A DNA stretch of 64,000 bases. It comes from Thermomonospora echinospora. GTDB taxonomy: Bacteria > Actinomycetota > Actinomycetes > Streptosporangiales > Streptosporangiaceae. The position numbers and the translations under genes were made by a program. How positions within the stretch are numbered: position 1 is the stretch's first letter; each line of letters begins with the position of its first letter. The notes beneath the pieces were generated by a model that saw only the letters and a list, made by a program, of their open reading frames with translations, did no database searches and had not been told where the DNA came from. Below, piece by piece: positions 56,120 through 64,000 of the stretch. The DNA is taken from the NCBI RefSeq assembly GCF_900108175.1, contig NZ_FNVO01000006.1:186001-250000 (forward strand). The letters are read 5' to 3'.

Positions 56120-56707
56120 GTGACCTCCACGACGCGCGAGCGAATCCTCGACGCCGCCCTGGCGCTGATCATGCGGCACGGCTTCGGCGGAACGGCCGTC
56201 ACCGACATCGAGGCGGCGGCCGGGCTGTCCCCCGGCAGCGGCAGCTTCTACCGGCACTTCCGTTCCAAGGAGGAGGTGTTCACCGCCGTGTTCGAACGCG
56301 AATTGGAACGTGCCCAAGAGCACCGCCGCACGTTCGAGCGAGGTCCGGTCACCGGCGACCCGCAGGAGGTGCTGGCCCGCCGCTTCCGGCAGCAACTCGC
56401 CTACCTGACCGCGGTCCGGCCGCTCATCGCGCTGCTGGCGCGCGAGCACACGCGGTTCCCCGAACTGGCCGACAAGATCGGCGGTGTGCTGCTGGACGAG
56501 GGGATCTCCGAGGAGGCCGCCCACCTGAGCGGGGACCTGGGGACACGGCTGCTGTCCGACGACCCGCACGCCACGCTGGCCGTCGTGGTGTCCGCCCTCA
56601 CCGGCTACCACCTGGCGCGGGAGTTCTTCGGTCACCCTCCCGCCGACATCGACGAGCACCGCTTCGCGGCGGCCCTGGCCGCGCTGCTGGCGCCGCCCAC
56701 GCCCTGA
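56120..56707 (+). CDS. TetR-family transcriptional regulator
   Basis: 195 residues from GTG 56120; no Shine-Dalgarno fits between operator and start, so the transcript may be leaderless. HTH: RERILDAALALIMRHGFGGT, AVTDIEAAAGLSPGSGSFYRHF and FRSKEEVFTAVFE. The C-terminal ligand domain is variable. With two palindromes immediately upstream, shared with the divergent GH5 gene, it very likely represses both. Confidence 0.88.
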   Translation: MTSTTRERILDAALALIMRHGFGGTAVTDIEAAAGLSPGSGSFYRHFRSKEEVFTAVFERELERAQEHRRTFERGPVTGDPQEVLARRFRQQLAYLTAVRPLIALLAREHTRFPELADKIGGVLLDEGISEEAAHLSGDLGTRLLSDDPHATLAVVVSALTGYHLAREFFGHPPADIDEHRFAAALAALLAPPTP

Positions 56708-56722
56708 CCGCCGCGAGCACGG

Positions 56723-57223
56723 TCACAGGGTGCGGCCGTAGCGGATCAAGGACCAGGCCAGGCAGGCGAGGGCGGCGGTGCACAGGACGGCGCGGACGAC
56801 GTTCCAGCGGACCCACCTGGTCTCGAAGGCGGCGCGCACGGCGGCCAGGTCGGGGATGCGGTCCACGTCACCGGCCGCGTCGAGGGCGTTGTTGAGCGGG
56901 ACGTTGACGGCGAACGTGATGACCAGCACCGCCGCGTACAGCACGAACGCGGCGATGAGCCACGGCAGCACGGCACGATGGCCAGAGCCCAGATGCAGGG
57001 CGGCGGCCAGGCCGGTGCAGACGATCGCACCGGCGAATCCGACGGCGAACCAGCCGTTCAGGATCGCCGCGTTGATCCGCTGCATCGCCTCGACGAACAC
57101 CCGGTCCTCGGTGCGCCCCAGGCCGGGCATGACGGAGTAGGAGAATGCCGCGAACAACCCGGCCATCAGGCCCATCGTCGTCGTGGCCGAGATCAGGGAA
57201 AGGGTCTGGAACAGCTTCAACAT
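56723..57223 (-). CDS. DUF1772-family membrane protein
   Basis: 166 residues from ATG 57223. Four transmembrane helices (SATTTMGLMAGLFAAFSYSV, ILNGWFAVGFAGAIVCTGLA, LPWLIAAFVLYAAVLVITF and VVRAVLCTAALACLAW) and the DUF1772 marker FAVNVPLNNALD. Function unknown; the family is often next to NmrA- or SDR-type oxidoreductases. It follows the NmrA-like gene by 61 bp on the same strand, and both are divergent from an AraC regulator. Confidence 0.88.
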   Translation of the reverse strand: MLKLFQTLSLISATTTMGLMAGLFAAFSYSVMPGLGRTEDRVFVEAMQRINAAILNGWFAVGFAGAIVCTGLAAALHLGSGHRAVLPWLIAAFVLYAAVLVITFAVNVPLNNALDAAGDVDRIPDLAAVRAAFETRWVRWNVVRAVLCTAALACLAWSLIRYGRTL

Positions 57224-57284
57224 CACGTCTCCAGGGGGAAGGGCGGCCCCCGCGGCCGTGGTGCCGCAGGGGCGGGCGTCTCGG

Positions 57285-58115
57285 TCAGGACACGTCCCAC
57301 ACGCCGGTGGCGGCGGCCGAGCGAGCGTAGTCGGTGAAATCCCGGGGGGCGCGGCCCAGTGCCTGCCGTACGCCGTCCTCAAGGTGGGAGTTGCGGCCGT
57401 CCATGACGGTCACGAACAGGTAGGTCAGGAAGTCGACGTACTCGGCGGGGACGCCGGCTCCCTTGAGGACGTCCGAGTACTCGTCCGGCGGGACCTGGGT
57501 CAGGCGGATGTCACGCCCGGTCGCCGCGGACAGTTCCGTGACGACGTCGGTGAAGGTCAGCAGGCGGGGGCCGGTGACCTCGTAGAGGCGACCCGCATGG
57601 CCGTCCTCGGTGAGGGCCGCCACCGCCACATCGGCGATGTCCTCGGCGTCGATGTACGGCTCCGGCGCGGTTCCCGACGGGACGACCAGTTCGCCGCCGA
57701 GGACCGAGCCCAGCAGTTCGCCCTCGCTGAAGTTCTGGGCGAACCAGCTCGCGCGGACGATCGTCCATTCGGCGCCGCCGTGGCGCACGATCCGCTCGCA
57801 CTGCTGGGCCATCTCCTCGCCCCGGCCGGACAGCAGCACCAGCCGCCGCACGCCCGCCTCCGCCGCGGCCTCGGTGAACGCTTCGATCGCCGCGGGCGCC
57901 TGCGGGACGGCCAGGTCGGGGAAGTACGACACGTAGGCCGCTCCGACGTCGTGCAGGGCGGGCGCCCAGCCGGCGGGGTCCTCCCAGTCGAAGGGGGGCT
58001 CGGCGGAGCGGGAGCCGATCCGTACCGGCACGCCACGGGCCTTGAGCCGTTGCGTTATGCGGCGGCCGGTCTTGCCGGTGCCGCCGAGGACCAGGGTCAC
58101 GTCGTTGTCTGCCAT
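57285..58115 (-). CDS. NmrA-like NAD(P)-binding oxidoreductase
   Basis: 276 residues from ATG 58115. Rossmann motif VLGGTGKTGRRITQRL at the N-terminus, then VRIGSRSAEPPFDWED (NADP-binding arginine region), VRRLVLLSGRGEEM, ASWFAQNFSEG and PYIDAEDIADVAVAAL, all typical of NmrA/QOR2-like proteins. These reduce quinones or sense the NADP/NADPH ratio. Co-transcribed with the DUF1772 gene and divergent from an AraC regulator, 81 bp apart. Confidence 0.9.
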   Translation of the reverse strand: MADNDVTLVLGGTGKTGRRITQRLKARGVPVRIGSRSAEPPFDWEDPAGWAPALHDVGAAYVSYFPDLAVPQAPAAIEAFTEAAAEAGVRRLVLLSGRGEEMAQQCERIVRHGGAEWTIVRASWFAQNFSEGELLGSVLGGELVVPSGTAPEPYIDAEDIADVAVAALTEDGHAGRLYEVTGPRLLTFTDVVTELSAATGRDIRLTQVPPDEYSDVLKGAGVPAEYVDFLTYLFVTVMDGRNSHLEDGVRQALGRAPRDFTDYARSAAATGVWDVS

Positions 58116-58196
58116 GCCCTCCAGTGAAGCGGCGGCGGGTGAGACGAGCCATGGCCGAAAAGCTCTCTTCCATACGCAAGCGTCTACACTCGGATC

Positions 58197-59201
58197 ATGG
58201 ACGCGCTGGCGGGCCTGCTGGACGGGCCGAGGGCACGGGGGGCCTTCCTGCTGCGGACCGCCCTGGATCCGCCCTGGGGGCTGCGGATCCAGGACAGGGC
58301 GCCGCTCACGCTGATGGTGGTGCTGCGCGGACATGCCTGGGCGATGCCGGACGAGGGCGAGCCGGTCCAGGCCCGCGCCGGGGACGTGATGATCGCGCGG
58401 GGGCCGGACCCGTACACGGTGGCCGACGATCCGGCCACACCGCCTGGCATCGTCATCCACCCCGGCGGGCGCTGCGCGACCCCGGACGGGCGGGACCTGT
58501 ACGACGAGATGCTGCTGGGCGTGCGAACCTGGGGCACCGGCCCGGACGCCGCGCACCAGATGCTGGTCGGGACCTACCAGATGAGCGGTGAGATCGGCGG
58601 GCGGCTACTGGACGCGCTGCCCGCGCTGCTGGTGCTGCCCGGCGAGGCACTGGACTCACCGCTGGTGACACTGCTCGCCGCGGAGATGGCCAGGGACGAG
58701 CCCGGCCAGGAGGTCATGCTGGACCGGCTGCTGGACCTGCTGCTCATCACGGTGCTGCGGGCCTGGTTCGCCCGGCGGGAAGCGGCGGCCCCGGCCTGGT
58801 ACCGGGCGCATTCCGACCCCGTGGTGGGCCGGGCGCTGCGGATGCTGCACAACGACCCGGCGCGCCCGTGGACGGTGGCCTCGCTGGCGGCCGAGGCGGG
58901 CGTGTCCCGCGCCGCCCTGGCCCGCCGCTTCACCGCACTGGTCGGCGAGCCGCCGATGGCGTACTTGACCGGCTGGCGGCTGGCACTGGCCGCCGACCTG
59001 CTGCGCGAGCCGGACGCCACCGTGGGCTCGGTGGCCCGGCAGGTGGGGTACGCCGGCCCGTTCGCGCTCAGCGCGGCGTTCAAGCGGGTACGCGGCGTCA
59101 GCCCGCGGCAGCACCGGTCCAGGGTCCTCCATGACCGACACGACCACCCGGCAAATCTCCGCAAGCCCGTCGAATCCGGCGATCAATCACAAATTGATTG
59201 A
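58197..59201 (+). CDS. AraC-family regulator with cupin domain
   Basis: 334 residues from ATG 58197. The N-terminal cupin-type sensor (APLTLMVVLRGHAWAMPD, GDVMIARGPDPYTVADD) is followed by the double HTH at the C-terminus (PWTVASLAAEAGVSRAALAR, PPMAYLTGWRLALAADLL, then SVARQVGYAGPFALSAAFKR). It resembles the cupin_6-containing AraC subgroup, which often controls adjacent NmrA- or SDR-type oxidoreductases; here the NmrA-DUF1772 operon is divergent from it. Confidence 0.9.
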   Translation: MDALAGLLDGPRARGAFLLRTALDPPWGLRIQDRAPLTLMVVLRGHAWAMPDEGEPVQARAGDVMIARGPDPYTVADDPATPPGIVIHPGGRCATPDGRDLYDEMLLGVRTWGTGPDAAHQMLVGTYQMSGEIGGRLLDALPALLVLPGEALDSPLVTLLAAEMARDEPGQEVMLDRLLDLLLITVLRAWFARREAAAPAWYRAHSDPVVGRALRMLHNDPARPWTVASLAAEAGVSRAALARRFTALVGEPPMAYLTGWRLALAADLLREPDATVGSVARQVGYAGPFALSAAFKRVRGVSPRQHRSRVLHDRHDHPANLRKPVESGDQSQID

Positions 59202-59255
59202 GGGTTCACGAACGGTTCTTCCGCCCGGTGATCCACGGTGCCTACTCTCGCGCGC

Positions 59256-61553
59256 ATGCCCCGAACTCCAGCAGCCCGCACCGCGGCGGCCCTGTCGGCC
59301 GCCCTCGCCGCCGGCCTTCTCGTCGGCCTCGGCGCCACCGGCGCCCAGGCGGCCCCGGGCGACGTCGTGATCAGCACCGTCTACGGAGGCGGCGGCAACA
59401 CCGGCGCTCCGCTCACCCATGACTTCGTCGAGCTGTTCAACCGCAGCTCCTCCCCCGTCGAGCTGGCCGGCTGGTCGGTGCAGTACACCAGCGCGACCGG
59501 CACCGGGCACTTCGCCGCCAACAGGGTCAACGTCACCGGGACGCTGGAGCCGGGCCAGTACCTGCTGATCCAGATGGCCGGCGGCGCCAACGGCGCGCCA
59601 CTGCCGCCCGCCGACGTCACCGGCTCGATCGCGATGGGGGCCACCGGCGGCAAGGTCGCACTGGTGCGCTCCACCCAGGGCCTGGCCTGCAACGGCGGGT
59701 CGGCGCCCTGCACCGAGACGCAGCAGGCACAGATCGCCGACCTGGTCGGGTACGGCAACGCCAACTTCCACGAGGGCGCGGGCCCGGCCCCCGCCCCGTC
59801 CAACAGCAGTGCCGTCGTCCGCGCGTCCGGCGGGTGCGCCGACACCGACGACAACGCCGCCGACTTCACAGTCGCCGACCCCGCGCCCCGCAACACCGGC
59901 AGCGCCAAGACGCCCTGCGGACCCGCCCGGGAGCCGGACTGCGTCACCCCGGCGACGCACCAGATCGCCGAGGTCCAGGGCACCGGCGGCAGCACCCCCC
60001 TGTCCGGGCGCACCGTACGCGTCGAAGGCATCGTCACCGGCGACTTCCAGCGCGGCGACCAGCTCGGCGGCTTCTACCTCCAGGACCCGACCCCCGACGA
60101 CGACCCGGCGACCTCCGAGGGCCTGTTCGCGTTCGCGGGCCCCGGCCTGGGCGACGTGAAGGTCGGCGACCGGGTACTGGTCACCGGCCGGGCCATCGAG
60201 TTCAACGGGCTGACCGAGCTGTCGCCCGTCACCGCCGTGGACGTGTGCGGCACCGGCACGATCCTGCCCAGCTTCCAGCACCTGCCGCGCCCGGCGGACG
60301 TCACGTTCGAGCCGCTGGAGAACATGCTGGTCACCTTCCCCGAGCGGCTCACCGCCACCGAGCACTACCAGCTCGGGCGGTACGGCGAGGTGACGGTGGC
60401 CGGAGACGGGCGGCTGTTCCAGCCGACCGACCGGCCCGGCGTCTCGCAGGCCCTCAACGACCGTCAGCGGCTGCTGATCGACGACGGCTCCAACCGGGAG
60501 AACCCGCCGTCCGTCCCCTACACCTCGCCTGAGGCGGTGCGGCTCGGCGACACCGTCAGCGGGCTGACCGGCGTGCTGAGCTACGGCTTCAGCCGGTACC
60601 GGCTCCAGCCCACCCGGCCGGTGACCTTCCAGCGGGAGAACCCGCGCCCGGCCGCCCCCGGCTCGGTCGGGACGGCCAACGTGAAGGTGGCGTCGTTCAA
60701 CACCCTCAACTGGTTCACCACGCTGGACCGGCGCGGCGCCGACACCCCGCAGGAGCAGGAGCGCCAGATCACCAAGCTGGTCGCCGCCCTCCAGGGCCTG
60801 GACTCCGACGTGGTCGGCCTGATGGAGGTCGAGAACAACGGCGACACCGCCGTCAAGGCGCTGGTCGACCGGCTCAACTCCGTGGTGGGCGCGGGCACCT
60901 ACTCGTGGGTGCGGCACCCCGACCCCGGCACCGACGAGATCCACGTCGCGCTGATCTACCGGACCGGCGCGGTCGAGCCGGTGGGCGAGGCCCGGTCGTC
61001 GGCCGATCCGATCTTCGACCGGCCGCCCCTGGTGCAGACCTTCCGGCGCGTCTCCGGCGGCGAGTCGTTCACCGTGCTCGTCAACCACTTCAAGTCCAAG
61101 GGCTGCGACGAGGCCACCGGCCCCGACGCCGACCAGGGCGACGGGCAGAGCTGCTGGAACGCCAAGCGCGTCAAGCAGGCCCAGGCGATCGCCGCGCTGG
61201 CCGCCGACGTGCCGAACCCGCTGGTGATCGGCGACCTGAACGCCTACGGCGAGGAGGACCCGATCAAGACGCTGGAGGCGGCCGGCCTGACCAGCCAGAC
61301 CGAGCGCTTCGTCGCCGAGCGGCGGCGCTACAGCTACGTGTTCGACGGCCAGTCCGGCGAACTCGACCACGCGCTGGCCGGGCCGTCCCTGGCCCGGCGG
61401 GTCACCGGCGCCACGATCTGGCACATCAACGCCGACGAGCCCAACATCCTCGACTACAACACCGAGTACAACCCGCCGTCACTGTACCGGCCCGACGCCT
61501 ACCGGTCCTCCGACCACGACCCGGTGATCGTCGGCCTGCGGCTGCGCGACTGA
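59256..61553 (+). CDS. Secreted ExeM/NucH-like extracellular nuclease with lamin-tail domain
   Basis: 765 residues from ATG 59256. Signal peptide ending GAQAAPG; lamin-tail domain (35-170; DVVISTVYGGGG, HDFVELFNRSSSPVELAGWS); an OB-fold linker domain (about 215-320; GRTVRVEGIVTGDFQ); and an endonuclease/exonuclease/phosphatase catalytic domain (about 470-765) with VKVASFNTLNWFT, VVGLMEVENNGD (metal Glu), VLVNHFKSKGCD, VIGDLNAYGEEDP and the final SSDHDPVIVGL. It digests extracellular DNA and probably serves phosphate or nucleotide scavenging. No sorting signal, so it is released. Confidence 0.9.
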   Translation: MPRTPAARTAAALSAALAAGLLVGLGATGAQAAPGDVVISTVYGGGGNTGAPLTHDFVELFNRSSSPVELAGWSVQYTSATGTGHFAANRVNVTGTLEPGQYLLIQMAGGANGAPLPPADVTGSIAMGATGGKVALVRSTQGLACNGGSAPCTETQQAQIADLVGYGNANFHEGAGPAPAPSNSSAVVRASGGCADTDDNAADFTVADPAPRNTGSAKTPCGPAREPDCVTPATHQIAEVQGTGGSTPLSGRTVRVEGIVTGDFQRGDQLGGFYLQDPTPDDDPATSEGLFAFAGPGLGDVKVGDRVLVTGRAIEFNGLTELSPVTAVDVCGTGTILPSFQHLPRPADVTFEPLENMLVTFPERLTATEHYQLGRYGEVTVAGDGRLFQPTDRPGVSQALNDRQRLLIDDGSNRENPPSVPYTSPEAVRLGDTVSGLTGVLSYGFSRYRLQPTRPVTFQRENPRPAAPGSVGTANVKVASFNTLNWFTTLDRRGADTPQEQERQITKLVAALQGLDSDVVGLMEVENNGDTAVKALVDRLNSVVGAGTYSWVRHPDPGTDEIHVALIYRTGAVEPVGEARSSADPIFDRPPLVQTFRRVSGGESFTVLVNHFKSKGCDEATGPDADQGDGQSCWNAKRVKQAQAIAALAADVPNPLVIGDLNAYGEEDPIKTLEAAGLTSQTERFVAERRRYSYVFDGQSGELDHALAGPSLARRVTGATIWHINADEPNILDYNTEYNPPSLYRPDAYRSSDHDPVIVGLRLRD

Positions 61554-61566
61554 CCGCACCGGACGC

Positions 61567-61608
61567 GGCGGGCGCGTGGCCGATCGGGAAGACGGCCACG
61601 CGCCCGCC
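61567..61608. terminator. Hairpin terminator after the nuclease
   Basis: A 15-bp perfect stem (GGCGGGCGCGTGGCC with GGCCACGCGCCCGCC) directly after the stop of the nuclease gene and just before the next start, so the two genes are separate units. Confidence 0.8.
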
Positions 61609-61622
61609 GGTTATCACCGGTC

Positions 61623-62630
<1,008 letters not shown>

Positions 62631-62713
62631 GAGAGGACCGGCTCCCAGAGGGGTTCCGTGCGAGTGAGCCTCACCGCATGTGGTGCGGCCCGTTTCGGGC
62701 GAGCGGGTCGATG

Positions 62714-62743
62714 GCCGCCCCGGACGTCGTTGGCCGGGGCGGC
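62714..62743. terminator. Bidirectional hairpin terminator
   Basis: A ten-base perfect stem (GCCGCCCCGG with CCGGGGCGGC) lies between the convergent luciferase-like and aminotransferase genes. Confidence 0.72.
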
Positions 62744-62761
62744 GGCTCGGTGGGGGGCGGG

Positions 62762-64000
62762 TCAGCTCTGGGTGGTGGCTTCGAGGGCCTCGGTGAGGAT
62801 GTCCAGGCCCTCGTTCAGGAGGTGCTCGGGGATGACCAGGGGCGGCAGGAAGCGCAGGACGTTGCCGTAGGTGCCGGCGGTCAGAACCAGCAGGCCGGAC
62901 TGGTGGCAGTGGCGGACGATCCGGGCGGTCAGGTCCGGGTCGGGGTCCTTGGTGCCGGGGCGGACCAGTTCGATGGCGATCATGGCGCCGCGGCCGCGGA
63001 CGTCGCCGATCTGCGGGTGGCGGGCGGCCAGGTCGCGCAGCCGGGGCAGCATGATCTCGCCGATGCGGCGGGCCCGCTCGACCAGCTTGCCCTCCTCGAT
63101 CTCCGCCAGGACGGCCAGCGCGGCCTCGCAGGCCAGCGGGTTGCCGCCGTAGGTGCCGCCGAGGCCGCCGGGGTGGACCTTGTCCATGATGTCGGCGCGG
63201 CCGGTGACGGCGGCCAGCGGCAGCCCGCCGGCGATGCCCTTGGCGGTGGTGACCAGGTCGGGCACCACGCCCTCGTGCTCGCAGGCGAACAGGTCGCCGG
63301 TGCGGGCGAAACCGGTCTGCACCTCGTCGGCCACCAGCAGGATCCCGTTGGCCCGGCAGAACTCGGCCAGCGCGGGCAGGAAGCCGGGGGCCGGCTCGAT
63401 GAAGCCGCCCTCACCGGCGATCGGCTCGATCACCACGGCGGCCACGTTGTCGGCGCCGATCTGCTTGGTGATCTGGTCGATGGCCTGCGCCGCCGCCTCG
63501 GGGCCGCAGTTGTCCGGGCCGGTCGGCCAGCGATACGGGTAGGCCAGCGGCATCCGGTAGACCTCGGGCGCGTACGGGCCGAACCGGTGCTTGTAGGGCA
63601 TGTTCTTGGCGGTCAGCGTCATGGTGAGCAGCGTGCGGCCGTGGTAGCCGTGGTCGAAGACCACCACGGCGGGCCGCCCGGTGGCGTACCGGGCGATCTT
63701 GACGGCGTTCTCCACCGCCTCGGCGCCGCTGTTGACCAGGATCGAGCGCTTGTCGTGGTCGCCGGGGGTGAGCCGGTTGAGGGCCTCGCACACCGCCACG
63801 TACGACTCGTACGGGGTGACCATGAAGCAGGTGTGGGTGAACCGGCCGGCCTGCTCGCGCACCCGCCCGGCCACCCGGGGGTTGGCGTTGCCGACGTTGG
63901 TGACCGCGATGCCGGAGCCGAAGTCGATCAGCGAGTTGCCGTCCACGTCCACGAGCACGCCGCCGCCCGCGTCGGTGACGTAGACCGGCAGCGTGCTGCC
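62762..64000 (-). CDS. gabT: 4-aminobutyrate aminotransferase (5' end outside window)
   Basis: About 412 residues are visible; the frame is open to the right edge of the window (GSTLPVYVTDAGGG precedes MLVDVDGNSL), so the start is missing. Class III PLP-dependent aminotransferase: DFGSGIAVTNVGNANPRV, FTHTCFMVTPYESYVAVCEALN, SGAEAVENAVKIAR, YHGRTLLTMTLTAKNMPYK, the PLP-binding LLVADEVQTGFARTG and the Schiff-base Lys in LVTTAKGIAGGLPLAAVTG. These blocks match GabT closely. It converts GABA and 2-oxoglutarate to succinate semialdehyde and glutamate. Convergent with the luciferase-like gene. Confidence 0.9.
   Translation of the reverse strand, partial: GSTLPVYVTDAGGGVLVDVDGNSLIDFGSGIAVTNVGNANPRVAGRVREQAGRFTHTCFMVTPYESYVAVCEALNRLTPGDHDKRSILVNSGAEAVENAVKIARYATGRPAVVVFDHGYHGRTLLTMTLTAKNMPYKHRFGPYAPEVYRMPLAYPYRWPTGPDNCGPEAAAQAIDQITKQIGADNVAAVVIEPIAGEGGFIEPAPGFLPALAEFCRANGILLVADEVQTGFARTGDLFACEHEGVVPDLVTTAKGIAGGLPLAAVTGRADIMDKVHPGGLGGTYGGNPLACEAALAVLAEIEEGKLVERARRIGEIMLPRLRDLAARHPQIGDVRGRGAMIAIELVRPGTKDPDPDLTARIVRHCHQSGLLVLTAGTYGNVLRFLPPLVIPEHLLNEGLDILTEALEATTQS

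Overview
The window is very GC-rich with strong G/C bias at third codon positions. It carries XRE/DUF397 pairs, a DUF574-type SAM methyltransferase, a class E sortase, a Pkn-type Ser/Thr kinase and many GTG/TTG starts. Together these point to a chromosomal segment of a filamentous actinomycete; Actinomadura or another Streptosporangiales member is my inference from gene types, not a database result. I saw no rRNA, tRNA, CRISPR array or insertion sequence.

Layout. 1-3.3 kb (minus): two DszC/SfnC-like flavin monooxygenases and a solute-binding lipoprotein, probably sulfur or organosulfur scavenging. 3.7-11.7 kb: a secreted alpha/beta hydrolase, a divergent glutamine-synthetase-like/amidohydrolase pair, a secreted protein, a frameshifted acyl-CoA ligase, another secreted protein and an isochorismatase-family amidase. 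11.8-19.4 kb (minus): a cell-surface block of WxL-like protein, DUF916 protein, neocarzinostatin-like membrane proteins, a membrane protein fused to a degenerate ABC ATPase, an LPNTG-anchored protein and a secreted hydrolase, with a class E sortase gene diverging from it at 19.7 kb. 20.4-28.7 kb: membrane protein, IclR regulator and an oxidative operon (flavin reductase fused to an HMGL-like domain, ACAD-type flavoprotein, FAD monooxygenase, two aldehyde dehydrogenases).

29.3-37.9 kb is the most remarkable part. A tightly overlapping nine-gene operon encodes homologues of the plant chlorophyll-breakdown enzymes: two red chlorophyll catabolite reductase (RCCR)-like proteins, a pheophorbide a oxygenase (PaO)-like Rieske enzyme, an NYC1/NOL chlorophyll b reductase-like SDR and a chlorophyllase-like alpha/beta hydrolase. 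With them are a tandem nitrilase, a possible lipocalin-like protein, a membrane protein and a maleate isomerase/arylmalonate decarboxylase-like enzyme. Seven copies of one palindromic motif (GAAAC-N3-GTTTC, often with a third half-site seven bases further on) precede the IclR gene itself, both catabolic operons, the sortase and membrane-protein genes, the WxL gene, the acyl-CoA ligase and the secreted hydrolase. I infer one IclR-controlled regulon that captures a tetrapyrrole such as chlorophyll at the cell surface, hydrolyses it, opens and reduces the macrocycle and degrades the pieces.

38-40 kb: a class III CoA-transferase and an HMG-CoA-lyase-type enzyme, divergent around a perfect 20-bp palindrome. 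40.4-47 kb: methyltransferase, DarTG toxin-antitoxin, XRE/DUF397 pair, Ser/Thr kinase and P-loop kinase. 47.3-50.8 kb: an acyl-AMP ligase-carrier-thioesterase protein with a sulfotransferase. 51-64 kb: MarR/MFS efflux, acyl-CoA dehydrogenase, TetR/GH5 pair, AraC/NmrA/DUF1772 group, secreted nuclease, luciferase-like oxidoreductase and a GABA aminotransferase cut by the window end.
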